Source: Chloroflexota bacterium (GTDB lineage Bacteria; Chloroflexota; Anaerolineae; Aggregatilineales; Phototrophicaceae). From it: a DNA stretch of 64,000 nucleotides. The notes beneath the pieces were generated by a model. It saw only the letters and a program-made list of their open reading frames with translations, ran no database searches and was not told the DNA's origin. Each line of letters opens with the position of its first letter. Position 1 is the first letter of the stretch. A program made the position numbers and the translations under genes. Below are positions 17,457 to 26,734 of this stretch, in pieces. The DNA is taken from contig JACRPS010000003.1 of NCBI GenBank assembly GCA_016223085.1, positions 496,001 through 560,000 of the forward strand. The letters are read 5' to 3'.

Positions 17457-19202
17457 GTGAATTACCCTTTTGAACGCCTGTCGTTCAAACGGGGTCTTGA
17501 GAATGAGCAAAAGACGCCCACAGCCCGACTGACACGCAGCATCCTGTTGATTACCCTCGCCATCAACCTCGTCAACATCGCTGCCACGCTCTTAGTCAAC
17601 CGATCTGAAGTCGCATCCCTCAACCTCAATATCCTGGTTCTGTTTGTCCAGTTTGTGTCTTTTATTCTGTTTCAGGGTGGTCACGTCCGGTTGGCCACCG
17701 TTATAGTGATTGTTGTTTGTTTTGCGGCCATTACCTTTGCTGCGCTGCCGCTGCATGGCGTGGCAAATCCCATCTTTGCGCTTTACACTGCCGTCATTCT
17801 CATGGCCGGTTTGCTCCTCAGTGGCCGCGCCGCGCTTGTTGCTGCCCTGCTGTCCATCCTGATTGGCGTCGCGTTTGTGCTGGCAGGGCCGGGCTTGTCG
17901 GAGCCGGCCCTTTCCGGCTGGATTCTTTACAGCAGCCTGTTTCTGTTTGTGGCGCTGGTTTTAATCCAGGCGCGTCGGTCAGTGGATACCGTTTTCGCCC
18001 AAGTAGAGCAGCACCAAACAGCAATGGTGGCGAGCCATGCCCGCCTCGTGCGCGAAATCGAGGAGCGCGAGAAAACGGAAAACGCCCTGCGCGAAAACGA
18101 GCAGCGTTTCCGCGTGGCGCTGGCTGCTTCGCCGGTGATTGTCTTTAACCATGACCTCGAACTGCGCTATACCTGGATTTACAACCCGGCTGGCGGCTTG
18201 CAGCCGGAAGACATCATTGGTAAGCGCGACAGCGATCTGGTTTCATCAGACGAAGCGGAGGTGGTGATGGCGATCAAACAGCGCGTGATTGACACCGGCG
18301 CGGGCGCGCGTGAAATGGTGTCTATGACAGTTGGCGGCACGCTGTCCTTGTTTGAGCTGACTGCCGAACCGCTGCGCGACCGGCTGGGCAGCATCATCGG
18401 CGTGACCTGTGCTGTTTATGACGTGACCGAGCGCCGGCGCGCCGAACAGCAGTTGACCGAAGCCGAAACCCTCCGCCGCGAGGCCATCAGCGAACGGGAG
18501 ATTGTGCAGCTTAAGGAAGACTTTATCGCCTTCGTCGCGCATGAATTTCGCACGCCGCTGACCGTGATTCTTTCGGCGAAAGAAGCCCTGCGCCATTATT
18601 TCGACCGGCTGTCTCCGGAACGACGCGCGCAGCATCTGGAGGAAATCGAAATCCAGTCGCGTTACATGGTCACGATGCTGGATAACGTGCTGACTCTGAA
18701 TCGCTTTCATGCCGGCAAACAGGCATTCCAGCCGGAACTGCTGGATGTGGTGACGTTTTCCGCCAGTCTGATGGAAAAAATCCGCCTGACCGACCCGGAC
18801 TCGCATCGTTTTGTGTTCTCCATCAGCGGGTCGCGTCAGTCCGCCTATATTGACGAACACCTGCTGCGGCACATCCTGGGCAATCTGCTCTCCAATGCCA
18901 TCAAGTATTCACCGGGAGGTACGGAGATTCGTTTTGGCGTCGTGGTTAACGACCATGTAGTAACCTTCACAGTCGCGGATGACGGAATCGGTATCCCACC
19001 AAAGGATGTGTCGCGCCTGTTTGAACTGTTTCACCGGGCGTCAAACGTCCACGACATCAAGGGCACGGGGCTGGGACTGGCAATCGTCAAAAACAGCGTG
19101 GACGCGCACGGCGGGACGATTCAGGTGGCAAGCGAAGAAGGGCGCGGCACGACCTTCACCGTGTGTCTGCCGGCCAACGCGCCCCAAACGCTCATACAGT
19201 AG
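17457..19202 (+). CDS. Membrane sensor histidine kinase with PAS domain
   Basis: A 581-residue kinase. Five or six membrane helices (about 20-170) are followed by a short coiled coil (LVREIEEREKTENALRENEQ), a PAS domain (about 215-330) with its C-cap VYDVTERRRAEQQL, a HisKA domain with phosphoacceptor His in FVAHEFRTPLTV, and a HATPase_c domain (LLSNAIKYSPGG, DDGIGIP, GTGLGLAIVK). The GTG start at 17457 has AGAGGA about 9 bases before it. No response regulator is adjacent, so it is an orphan kinase here. The PAS domain may sense redox, light or a small ligand. Confidence 0.88.
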   Translation: MNYPFERLSFKRGLENEQKTPTARLTRSILLITLAINLVNIAATLLVNRSEVASLNLNILVLFVQFVSFILFQGGHVRLATVIVIVVCFAAITFAALPLHGVANPIFALYTAVILMAGLLLSGRAALVAALLSILIGVAFVLAGPGLSEPALSGWILYSSLFLFVALVLIQARRSVDTVFAQVEQHQTAMVASHARLVREIEEREKTENALRENEQRFRVALAASPVIVFNHDLELRYTWIYNPAGGLQPEDIIGKRDSDLVSSDEAEVVMAIKQRVIDTGAGAREMVSMTVGGTLSLFELTAEPLRDRLGSIIGVTCAVYDVTERRRAEQQLTEAETLRREAISEREIVQLKEDFIAFVAHEFRTPLTVILSAKEALRHYFDRLSPERRAQHLEEIEIQSRYMVTMLDNVLTLNRFHAGKQAFQPELLDVVTFSASLMEKIRLTDPDSHRFVFSISGSRQSAYIDEHLLRHILGNLLSNAIKYSPGGTEIRFGVVVNDHVVTFTVADDGIGIPPKDVSRLFELFHRASNVHDIKGTGLGLAIVKNSVDAHGGTIQVASEEGRGTTFTVCLPANAPQTLIQ

Positions 19203-19248
19203 CCGGACACAACCGCCGCCGGGCTACTGCCCGCCACACACCTTCAGG

Positions 19249-19267
19249 GGCGACCTGATCGGTCGCC
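19249..19267. repeat. Short inverted repeat, GGCGACC type
   Basis: GGCGACC, five bases, GGTCGCC. The arms match those of the palindrome at 56663-56691 but lack the GTAG ends. Confidence 0.5.
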
Positions 19268-19339
19268 TAAAGTAGGTTCTCGAAACAAATCAACGAAAAA
19301 ACGTGCAATCCGTAGGGGCACGGCATGCCGTGCCCCTAC
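19267..19339. repeat. Composite repeat: conserved 45-base leader plus GTAGGG palindrome
   Basis: The palindrome at 19312-19339 (perfect, arm GTAGGGGCACGGCA) is preceded by a leader beginning CTAAAGTAGGTTCTCGAAAC. The same unit occurs at 40463-40535 with only six substitutions. The palindrome itself is identical to that at 42439-42466, which lacks the leader. Confidence 0.85.
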
Positions 19340-19391
19340 CAAAACATTCGATAACTCACTTAAGCCAGAAGTCGAAGAAACTCCACCAACA

Positions 19392-19460
19392 ACCTCACCC
19401 CCTAACCCCCTCTCCATTGGATGGAGAGGGGGAAACGAGCGTAGCGAGTGGGGGTGAGGT
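19392..19460. repeat. Nested long inverted repeat
   Basis: Outer arms ACCTCACCCCC (19392-19402) and GGGGGTGAGGT (19450-19460) enclose inner arms CCCCCTCTCCAT (19406-19417) and ATGGAGAGGGGG (19421-19432) with loop TGG. The right side carries an unpaired insert containing GAGCGTAGCGAG. It could fold as a long hairpin in RNA. No coding potential is seen. Confidence 0.75.
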
Positions 19461-19612
19461 CTATGAAAACATTCGATCACTGGCATAGGCTGTCACTTGA
19501 ACAAATGTTCAAACAAATGTCCACCCCGCCGCGCCCACTTTCCCCTATACTCTTAATAGACGCCACCATCAGGACTTGCCATGCCTTTTACTCATCCCTC
19601 ATCGCTTCTTTC

Positions 19613-19688
19613 CCCTTTGCGCCTTTGCCCCTTTGCCTCTTTGCGTTAAATCTTACCTCTGTGCCTCTGAGTCTCCATGCTTCTGTGT
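19613..19688 (+). repeat. Two octamer arrays (NNCTTTGC and CTCTGTGC types)
   Basis: Four tandem octamers NNCTTTGC followed by GTT (19613-19647), then after nine bases four octamers of the CTCTGTGC type (19657-19688). The first array recurs in inverted orientation at 34207-34241. These are degenerate tandem repeats, not CRISPR. Confidence 0.7.
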
Positions 19689-19881
19689 TACGCTTTTCCT
19701 TCAGTCTTATATCTGCAATCCTGGCAATCTGAGCGGCAGCACCCCCTCCCTTCCGCCGCCGGCTGAAATTGCCAACAGCCAACCGCCTCCTATCTGATCT
19801 TTGTTAACCACTTGTGTGTATTTGACCGAGCCTCTTGACATCTTCTATCCGGTTCTGATGCTCATCCCCTACAATACAGAC

Positions 19882-20634
19882 ATGATTGAACAACTCCTCA
19901 ACGAACGCTGGCTGCCCGGCTGGATGCGCCGGTCGCACCCGCTGGTCCGCCACGCGCTGCACCGGCGTGCTTCCGGCGAACTGCGTTACGTCGTTTTTGG
20001 CAGTGCGGTTGGCCTGTTTATGCTCTTTGGTGGCCTCAGCCTGCCCATCCTGTACCTGTTCCTCTGGCTGGCGATTCTCGTCCAGCAGGCGCTGGTCATG
20101 GCTGGTCGTCTGCACGAAGCGCAGGTGAAACAGGTCTGGCCGGTGCTGCGCGTCACGCCGTTTTCCGCGCGCGAACTGCTGCTCACGACCTGGGCCGGCA
20201 GCTTCTGGCAGTTGAATCAAAGCTGGGTGATGGGCCTGTACCGGCTGCTTCAGGGCATGGCAGTGATCGGCCTGATGGTTTTTGGTCTGTGGTTTGCTGA
20301 TTTTCCGGTGGAGCACGCCGCGCTGGTGCTGGTCGCCGGGCTGGCCGCCATCGCCTTCCAGCCGTTAGCCGAAACCTACCTCAGCGGGATGATTGGCCTG
20401 CTGTGCGCCGGGCTGTTGCGCCGGCAGGTTGGCGCGCTGGCGCTGGCGGTTCTGCTGGTGCTGGTCTACTGGTGCGCCTGTTTTGGCATTGTGGCCTGGG
20501 CCGTCTTTGGGGATACGGATGGCCTCAGTCTGGCGCAGTTGCTGACCGCGCTGATACTCCCCTCGCTCCTGCCGCTGGCGCTGGGTTACGGCACGCTGCG
20601 TCTGGCCGAACGGCGCATTCGCGCCAGTCCCTGA
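19882..20634 (+). CDS. Multi-pass membrane protein, possibly ABC-2-type permease-like
   Basis: A 250-residue protein from the ATG at 19882 (no strong ribosome site; a longer TTG-started form is possible but adds poor sequence). After a 50-residue basic N-terminus it has about five or six membrane helices (SAVGLFMLFGGLSLPILYLF, then IAWAVFGDT context at the end). The segment QVWPVLRVTPFSARELLLTT resembles coupling regions of ABC-2 permeases or similar transporters, which is weak evidence. No ATPase gene is next to it. Function unknown. Confidence 0.5.
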   Translation: MIEQLLNERWLPGWMRRSHPLVRHALHRRASGELRYVVFGSAVGLFMLFGGLSLPILYLFLWLAILVQQALVMAGRLHEAQVKQVWPVLRVTPFSARELLLTTWAGSFWQLNQSWVMGLYRLLQGMAVIGLMVFGLWFADFPVEHAALVLVAGLAAIAFQPLAETYLSGMIGLLCAGLLRRQVGALALAVLLVLVYWCACFGIVAWAVFGDTDGLSLAQLLTALILPSLLPLALGYGTLRLAERRIRASP

Positions 20635-20665
20635 CGGCGCAGACAAATCCATACGATGGCTCAGG

Positions 20666-20684
20666 AGGGGGCGGTGCGCCCCCT
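20666..20684. terminator. Hairpin between convergent genes
   Basis: Eight-base arms AGGGGGCG and CGCCCCCT with loop GTG. It lies between the convergent stops at 20634 and 20691 and could end transcription from both sides, though no long T run follows. Confidence 0.5.
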
Positions 20685-20690
20685 TGATCG

Positions 20691-21851
<1,161 letters not shown>

Positions 21852-22044
21852 ACGGTACTCCTCATGATTGCCAACAAAAACGCGGGCAGAGTCTTCCCCC
21901 ACCCGCGTCCGCTAGAGCATGACACGGAAGTGTCGCCGCGTCCAGTCACCCGTGCGGATCTCTCATCGAACTGTTATTCAATGTGGGGCAGCCCCAACGA
22001 GTAGCCGCTACTCAGCCCTCATCCCTCATCCCTCGGCACTGCCC

Positions 22045-23319
22045 TCATTCCGGCCCGGCCACCGCCATGACGAAAGCATCGGGGTTCCAGTACTTTTGCG
22101 CGGCTGCCAGCAGATCGTCTTTGGTCAGCGCGTTGATCTCGTCGCGCACTTTCAGCAGGTAATCGAGTCCCAGGTTGTACAATTCGATGTTGAGGATGGA
22201 GCCGGCAATCCCTTCGTTGCTCTCCAGTTGCAGGGGCAGGTGGCCGGTAAAGTACGATTTGTTGTCGGCCAAATCCTCGTCGCTGACCGGCTCGGCGGTC
22301 AGGCGGCGGATCTCCTTCACAATGCTGTCCACCGCAAGCTGCACGTTGGCCGGATTCACCCCCGCGCTGACACTCCACGGGCCGGGGCCGTGCCCGCCCT
22401 CGATGCTGCTGTAGGCGTAGTAGGCCAGCCCCAGTTTTTCGCGCACTTCTTCGCCAATGCGCCCCATCATGCCAAACTGCCCCAGGATGCTGTTCGCCAG
22501 CACCGCCGCCCGGTAATCTGGCGCAAAGCGCGACGGCCCCGGAACGCCCAGCACAATGTCCGACTGGGTTTTGCCGGGGACGGTGACGGCCACGCGGCGC
22601 AGTTCATCTACCGGCGGTACGTCGGGCAGCGGTGCCGGCGCGGGCTGCGCCGGGTTGTGCCAGTCCACAAATTTCGCGCGGATAATCTCGACCGCTTCCT
22701 GCGCCTTTACCGCCCCGACAATGACGACAATCATACCCGCCGGGCCGTAATAACGCTGGTGGAAAGAATGCAGATCGCCCAGTTCAATCTGGGGCACGGT
22801 TTGCAACGTGCCGCGCGTGCTGTAGTGGTACGGGTGGTTGGCCGGGTACAGCGCATCACGGAAGGCGCGGTTGGCGCGGAAGCGGGTATCCTGCTGGCGG
22901 TACTGCAAGCCGGTGATGATCTCGCCGCGCAGGCGTTCCACCTGTTCCGGCGGGAACACAGGCTGCCGCAGCGCCTCTGCCAGGATATTGACCAGAATCG
23001 GCAAATCTTCCGCCAGCGCCTTTCCGTTAAACCCGGCAGTATGCACGCCCGCGCCGATGTCCAGGTCCGCGCCGATGTCTTCCAGACTGGCATGAAGCGT
23101 GTCAAAGTCATGCTGCTCCGTCCCGCGCATCAGGGCGCTGGCGGTCATGCTCGCCAGACCGGCTTTCTCCGGCGCTTCAAACAGGCTGCCCGCCGTCAGC
23201 GCGCCGGTGAGCACCACCGACTGCGCCGCGTAATTTTCGTAGACCAGCACGGTGATGCCGTTGTCCAGTACCACCCGCGTGATCGTATCCGGGCCGGGTA
23301 ACGCTCCATTGTTAGGCAT
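22045..23319 (-). CDS. M16-family peptidase homologue without zinc site
   Basis: A 424-residue protein with the paired M16 fold (ITRVVLDNGITVLVYENYAA at the start; ALYPANHPYHYSTRGTL and VIVGAVKAQEAVEIIRAKF inside). The HxxEH motif expected near residue 50-60 is missing (SLFEAPEKAGLASM stands there), so this is the inactive partner subunit. It starts 3 bases after the stop of the active M16 gene, and the two should form a heterodimer that degrades peptides. Confidence 0.88.
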   Translation of the reverse strand: MPNNGALPGPDTITRVVLDNGITVLVYENYAAQSVVLTGALTAGSLFEAPEKAGLASMTASALMRGTEQHDFDTLHASLEDIGADLDIGAGVHTAGFNGKALAEDLPILVNILAEALRQPVFPPEQVERLRGEIITGLQYRQQDTRFRANRAFRDALYPANHPYHYSTRGTLQTVPQIELGDLHSFHQRYYGPAGMIVVIVGAVKAQEAVEIIRAKFVDWHNPAQPAPAPLPDVPPVDELRRVAVTVPGKTQSDIVLGVPGPSRFAPDYRAAVLANSILGQFGMMGRIGEEVREKLGLAYYAYSSIEGGHGPGPWSVSAGVNPANVQLAVDSIVKEIRRLTAEPVSDEDLADNKSYFTGHLPLQLESNEGIAGSILNIELYNLGLDYLLKVRDEINALTKDDLLAAAQKYWNPDAFVMAVAGPE

Positions 23320-23322
23320 CGT

Positions 23323-24618
23323 TTATTCCTCGCCTTCGTAGTCCGTCGCGCCGTTGCCGGTGGGGATGAACCAGCCAACCGTGCGGTTCTGCGGACGGAG
23401 GTAACGCTGCGCCACGTCCTGTACGTCCTGAATGGTGACCGCTTCCAGACGCGGGACGTAGTGCTCGAACCAGGTGTAGCTTTCAAAGTTCTCTGCAAAC
23501 GCCAGCCAGAAGGCCTGTGCTGTCACGCGCTCGGTACTATAGGCAAACAGGGCGCGCGCCTGCTTTTTGGCCTTGTCCAGTTCTGCCTGGCTGATCGGTT
23601 CGTTTCGCAGCCGTTCGATTTCCCGTTCCACGACGGTCTCGGCTTCTTCCAGCGTCCGGCCCGGTCGCAGGGTCGCCACCAGATCGTACAGGTAGGGGTC
23701 AATCGTGGGCATGATGCTGCCGTCCACATCGGCGGCGATTTCGCTTTTCACCAGCGCCTGGTACAAACGGCTGGTTTTGTTATCCACGCTGCCGCCGCCC
23801 ATACCACTGGGGCCGGTCAGCACGCTGTTGAGAATCGCCAGCTTAAACCAGTCGTCGTCGGTCGCGGCAGGAGCGTGGTAGGCAACTTCCAGAAAGTGGT
23901 TGCTGCCGGGGCGTTCCACGCGGACGCGGCGCTCGCCCTGCTGTTCCGGCTCTGGCCGCTGGAACAGTTTTGGCAAATCGCCCGGTGGGATTGTGCCGTA
24001 CAGTTCTTCGACACGCCTGAGCATGTCCGCACTGTTAAAATCGCCGACGGCCACCGCAATGGCGTTGTTGGGCATATAGTGCCGGCGGTAATGGTTGTAT
24101 AAGTCGTCGCGGGTCATCGTTTCCAGATCGGCCTGGTCGCCGAGGATTTCGTGGTGATAACCGTGTACGCGGAAGGCCGCCGCGCGCACTTCCTCGCCCA
24201 GCCAGAACAGCGGCGAATTTTCCGCGCCCTGGCGTTCGGAGATAATCACGGTGCGCTCGGACTCCACTTCCTCCGGCTCGAACTGTGCGTTGACCATGCG
24301 GTCGGCTTCCAGCCGCAGCGCCAGATCAATCCGGTCAGCAGGCATGGTTTCAAAGTAGGCGGTGTAATCCATTGAGGTCTGGGCGTTCCACGTGCCACCT
24401 TCGCGGCTAATCATCTTGTCCAGATCGCCGCCGGGGAACTGCCCTGTGCCCTTAAACATCATATGCTCGACCCAGTGGGAAACGCCCGTCTGCCCGGTAC
24501 GCTCGTTGCGGCTGCCGATGCGGTACAGCACCCACCAGCTAATCACCGGTGCGCTGTGCTGCTCCTTTAACAGTACCGTTAGCCCGTTGTCCAGTTGATG
24601 GCGGGACACACCTGCCAT
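23323..24618 (-). CDS. M16-family zinc peptidase, active subunit
   Basis: A 431-residue protein with the inverted zinc motif HWVEH (His48, Glu51, His52) and the downstream glutamate region EPEEVESERTVIISER. The later part holds the second M16 domain (FNSADMLRRVEELYGTIPPG). No signal peptide is seen, so it acts in the cytoplasm, presumably on peptides that have entered or been released there. It is first in an operon with the inactive subunit (3-base gap). A palindrome lies 40 bases before its start. Confidence 0.9.
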   Translation of the reverse strand: MAGVSRHQLDNGLTVLLKEQHSAPVISWWVLYRIGSRNERTGQTGVSHWVEHMMFKGTGQFPGGDLDKMISREGGTWNAQTSMDYTAYFETMPADRIDLALRLEADRMVNAQFEPEEVESERTVIISERQGAENSPLFWLGEEVRAAAFRVHGYHHEILGDQADLETMTRDDLYNHYRRHYMPNNAIAVAVGDFNSADMLRRVEELYGTIPPGDLPKLFQRPEPEQQGERRVRVERPGSNHFLEVAYHAPAATDDDWFKLAILNSVLTGPSGMGGGSVDNKTSRLYQALVKSEIAADVDGSIMPTIDPYLYDLVATLRPGRTLEEAETVVEREIERLRNEPISQAELDKAKKQARALFAYSTERVTAQAFWLAFAENFESYTWFEHYVPRLEAVTIQDVQDVAQRYLRPQNRTVGWFIPTGNGATDYEGEE

Positions 24619-24657
24619 AGCCTCTCTTTTCCTTTTATGCCTGTGCCTGATTGGAAT

Positions 24658-24686
24658 GTAGGGGAGGGTCTAAGACCCTCCCCTAC
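24658..24686. repeat. GTAGGG palindrome, GAGGGTCT type
   Basis: Perfect: arm GTAGGGGAGGGTCT, one central base. It shares its core with the terminator hairpin at 13734-13756. Confidence 0.9.
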
Positions 24687-24699
24687 GGATGCCCTACTG

Positions 24700-24730
24700 A
24701 AAAAGGGGGGATGATCACCGACCATCCCCC
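24700..24730 (-). terminator. Rho-independent terminator of the MntA-HepT operon
   Basis: On the minus strand: arm GGGGGATG, nine-base loop, arm CATCCCCC, then CTTTTT. It lies 68 bases beyond the end of the HEPN gene. Confidence 0.8.
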
Positions 24731-24798
24731 AATCGCTGCATATCATAACATGTCATAAGGGTGTTTGCTACCAGCGAAAGGTGAGAGGTGGGTGATTG

Positions 24799-25146
24799 TT
24801 ACTGCGAGTCGTTGTCTGGCAGAGAAGCCAGTACAGCCTCGACAGCCGCGCGCAGATTGGGGAGGTCTTCAACAGCGTTCCAGACATACTGCAAGATCAC
24901 CTCTTCGTAATTGTGGGTAAGAAAATCACGGAAACCGATGAGCTTCTTCCAGTTGATTTGAGGATTCGCATCTTTAAGAGATTGCGGCAGACGTTTTACA
25001 ATCTCACCAACGACTTCATAAGCACGAATGACCGCCATTTGAGTTCTACGATCCAGCAAGAACGTTTCGCGACCATCCAAAGTGAAGTCACGTACCGCGT
25101 CGAGGTGATCCAGTAAATCGTTTAGGTATAGTGATGGCTTCTTCAT
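24799..25146 (-). CDS. hepT: HepT-like HEPN ribonuclease toxin
   Basis: A 115-residue all-helical HEPN protein (DUF86 type). The active-site motif RX4HXY is intact: Arg73, His78 and Tyr80 in RDFLTHNYEEV. In characterised MntA-HepT pairs the HEPN protein cleaves RNA and the partner silences it by adding AMP to that tyrosine. The gene overlaps the nucleotidyltransferase gene by 4 bases and follows it, so both are translated together. Intact motifs suggest a working system. Confidence 0.85.
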   Translation of the reverse strand: MKKPSLYLNDLLDHLDAVRDFTLDGRETFLLDRRTQMAVIRAYEVVGEIVKRLPQSLKDANPQINWKKLIGFRDFLTHNYEEVILQYVWNAVEDLPNLRAAVEAVLASLPDNDSQ

Positions 25147-25457
25147 AACGGGACAGCTTCCTGAAGCGCAATTCGCATAATTTCCCCACCGGAAGGATGA
25201 TCGGCAATCAGGTCAACCTCTCGCCCCAGCAACTCACCCAAGTCCAGCCACAGACCTACCATGTCGAAAATACTGGTGCTATCCGGGAACTGCATGATGA
25301 AATCCACGTCGCTGTCAGGCCGCGCTTCGCCCCGCGCGACTGAGCCAAACACGCGCACGTTGGACGCGCCGTACTGTTCGGCCAACTTCAGTATTGCTTC
25401 GCGTTTGTCGCCCAGAATGTCATTAATGCCCAGGCCGGTGACTGGTTGATCGGCCAT
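25143..25457 (-). CDS. mntA: MntA-like nucleotidyltransferase antitoxin
   Basis: A 104-residue minimal nucleotidyltransferase. The GSX10DXD motif is complete: Gly38-Ser39 and Asp50/Asp52 in FGSVARGEARPDSDVDF. It is expected to AMPylate the HEPN toxin encoded immediately downstream (4-base overlap). The family also includes stand-alone enzymes, but the HEPN neighbour settles the role. Confidence 0.87.
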   Translation of the reverse strand: MADQPVTGLGINDILGDKREAILKLAEQYGASNVRVFGSVARGEARPDSDVDFIMQFPDSTSIFDMVGLWLDLGELLGREVDLIADHPSGGEIMRIALQEAVPL

Positions 25458-25502
25458 TGTTCCTTACTCCGTCGCTGTGCCCGCATTATATCATGGCCGC
25501 CA

Positions 25503-25556
25503 GACGTTGAAACGTCCGGCAGCCCCAATCCGGCGGGAAGTCGGCTGAAGCCGACT
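25503..25556. repeat. Two adjacent short hairpins with GA loops
   Basis: GACGTT-GA-AACGTC (25503-25516) and AGTCGGCT-GA-AGCCGACT (25539-25556). They lie in the gap between the divergent MntA and Uma2 genes and may be a separate small repeat type. Confidence 0.55.
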
Positions 25557-25621
25557 CAAACCTGCCGAAAAGCCAGATCGAATGTTGATGGTATACTGTA
25601 TCCGAGTGAAAGGCGCAGGCG

Positions 25622-26137
25622 ATGTTTCTGCCAAAGGAAATAACTGCCGAAGAGTTTCTGGCGTTTGCCGACCGGCACCCGGATAAACGCTTTGACTTCG
25701 TGGATGGAGAGATGGTTGAAGTGTCACCCAAGCCGCTGCATGGCCGGAAGCAGGTTATTTTCGCCGCCGCGCTGGAAACGTACACGCAGCAGCACCCAAT
25801 TGGCGTCGTTTACACCGAAGTGCTGCACGTCCTCAACGGCGAGAAGTTCATCCCTGACGTGTGTATCAACGAGGCCAGCGACGCGGATTATCTGACCACG
25901 CCGCCGCTGTTCGTGGTCGAAATCCGGTCGGATACGCAGTCGAGAGAAGCGCAGCGGCGCAAAGCGCGAGCATATATCCGGCAGGGCGTTAAGATGGTCG
26001 TTCTGGTGCTGCCGGGCGAAAGCGTGGAGATTTACCGGCCAGGGCGAGAAACGCTGGTGCTGTCTGCTGATGACGTGCTGGATGGGGATGATGTGCTGCC
26101 GGGATTCAAGCTGGCGTTGAAGGCTGTCCTGTCATAA
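25622..26137 (+). CDS. Uma2-family (DUF820) putative endonuclease
   Basis: A 171-residue protein of the Uma2 family, common in Cyanobacteria and Chloroflexota. It has the PD-(D/E)XK-like core: FIPDVCINEAS with Asp, FVVEIRSD in place of the usual EVLSP, and a conserved lysine region (RRKARAYIRQGVKMVVLVLP). It ends with the typical LPGFKLALKAVL. The biological role of these widespread proteins is unknown; nuclease activity is inferred from the fold. Its stop codon lies at the junction where the neighbouring vapC gene is cut off. Confidence 0.85.
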   Translation: MFLPKEITAEEFLAFADRHPDKRFDFVDGEMVEVSPKPLHGRKQVIFAAALETYTQQHPIGVVYTEVLHVLNGEKFIPDVCINEASDADYLTTPPLFVVEIRSDTQSREAQRRKARAYIRQGVKMVVLVLPGESVEIYRPGRETLVLSADDVLDGDDVLPGFKLALKAVLS

Positions 26138-26184
26138 ACAAGGACATTCGTATCAACAAAAATGTATCTACGGCTTGTCGTCAT
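26131..26184 (-). pseudogene. Truncated 5' stub of a PIN-domain (VapC-type) toxin gene
   Basis: An ATG at 26184 begins inside the 3' end of the antitoxin gene (17-base overlap, normal for VapBC) and reads MTTSRRYIFVDTNVLVYD. VDTNVLVYD is the N-terminal PIN signature with its first catalytic Asp. After about 18 codons the homology stops at the end of the Uma2 gene; beyond it the frame is only Uma2 antisense. The rest of the toxin has been deleted, leaving the antitoxin without its partner. Confidence 0.75.
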
Positions 26185-26392
26185 ACAAATCCTCGCGTTG
26201 GAGCGAGAGGTCTTCCGGCCAGGGGCCGAGATCAACGACAGGTAAGTTCAGGGGAGCGCGTTTGGTCTTTGGCGTTTCCGCTTCAATCACCAGGACGGCA
26301 TTGTACTCACCCGGTTCGATGTCTGGCTGTGGCGGTAGAATAAGCTGGCCTTGCGGCGTTACCCGAATTCGGATTTCAACACTCTTCATCAT
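26168..26392 (-). CDS. VapB-type antitoxin, now without toxin
   Basis: A 74-residue protein. The N-terminal half is a small beta strand pattern (SVEIRIRVTPQGQLILPPQP), the tail (PVVDLGPWPEDLSLQREDLY) is the toxin-binding type seen next to PIN toxins in Cyanobacteria and Chloroflexota. GGAAG precedes the double ATG. Only a stub of the PIN toxin remains downstream, so the gene is an orphan antitoxin. Confidence 0.7.
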   Translation of the reverse strand: MMKSVEIRIRVTPQGQLILPPQPDIEPGEYNAVLVIEAETPKTKRAPLNLPVVDLGPWPEDLSLQREDLYDDKP

Positions 26393-26491
26393 CTTCCATT
26401 ACCTCGTGTTACTACCTTCTATAGTACACGATTCTGAGGCGATTGCATCGCTGATCGCTGCTGCCAATTTGCTGCTTCTGATAATTCTTAG

Positions 26492-26734
26492 CTATTCTTG
26501 CTCATCAGATGGTTTTAAAGTCAGGAATGGGAACAGAAGCTGAATTGACCATCGGTCGCCTGCTAGTGCAATTGTGGTTCCTAAATTGCTACCCGCCAAA
26601 TCATGCTTGAGTCTGTCATATTCTTCTCTTGAGATACGGATATTCATTGAATACATTTCGGCAGCAATGTCATATCTCTCAATGAGGTTAAATATTTCAT
26701 CTCCGAGCCTTTGTAGAGCGTCTTTTTCTGGCAT
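26492..26734 (-). CDS. Small protein of unknown function
   Basis: An 80-residue protein with AAAGGA before its ATG. Residues 1-50 look helical (LQRLGDEIFNLIERYDIAAE), the end has short strands. Its codons are more AT-rich than in the genes around it, which suggests arrival by transfer together with the neighbouring toxin/antitoxin genes. No family is recognised. Confidence 0.55.
   Translation of the reverse strand: MPEKDALQRLGDEIFNLIERYDIAAEMYSMNIRISREEYDRLKHDLAGSNLGTTIALAGDRWSIQLLFPFLTLKPSDEQE

Larger units (their letters stand above)
19203..19881. other. Long intergenic region packed with repeats
   Basis: About 680 bases without a supported gene. It holds a short inverted repeat (19249-19267), the 73-base composite repeat (19267-19339), a large nested hairpin (19392-19460) and two octamer arrays (19613-19647 and 19657-19688). 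It reads like a landing zone for dispersed elements. Confidence 0.7.

Noticed and set aside
19267-19688. CRISPR array suspected from clustered repeats
   Set aside because: No repeat-spacer-repeat periodicity of CRISPR size; the repeats are palindromes and 8-base tandem units, and no cas genes are present.
19457-19797. Small plus-strand frames between the histidine kinase and the membrane protein
   Set aside because: They run through repeat sequence, lack ribosome sites and have no conserved pattern.
21919-23301. 460-codon plus-strand frame opposite the M16 peptidase
   Set aside because: Antisense of a recognised gene; no domain pattern.
22045-24618. Tandem duplication of one M16 gene with a recently lost active site
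   Set aside because: The active/inactive pair is a normal arrangement of this family, and the two proteins are far diverged.
24790-24797. Single GGGTGAT box as a further member of the iteron regulon
   Set aside because: It is isolated, without 12-base neighbours or the GTAAA box, so it is best taken as chance.
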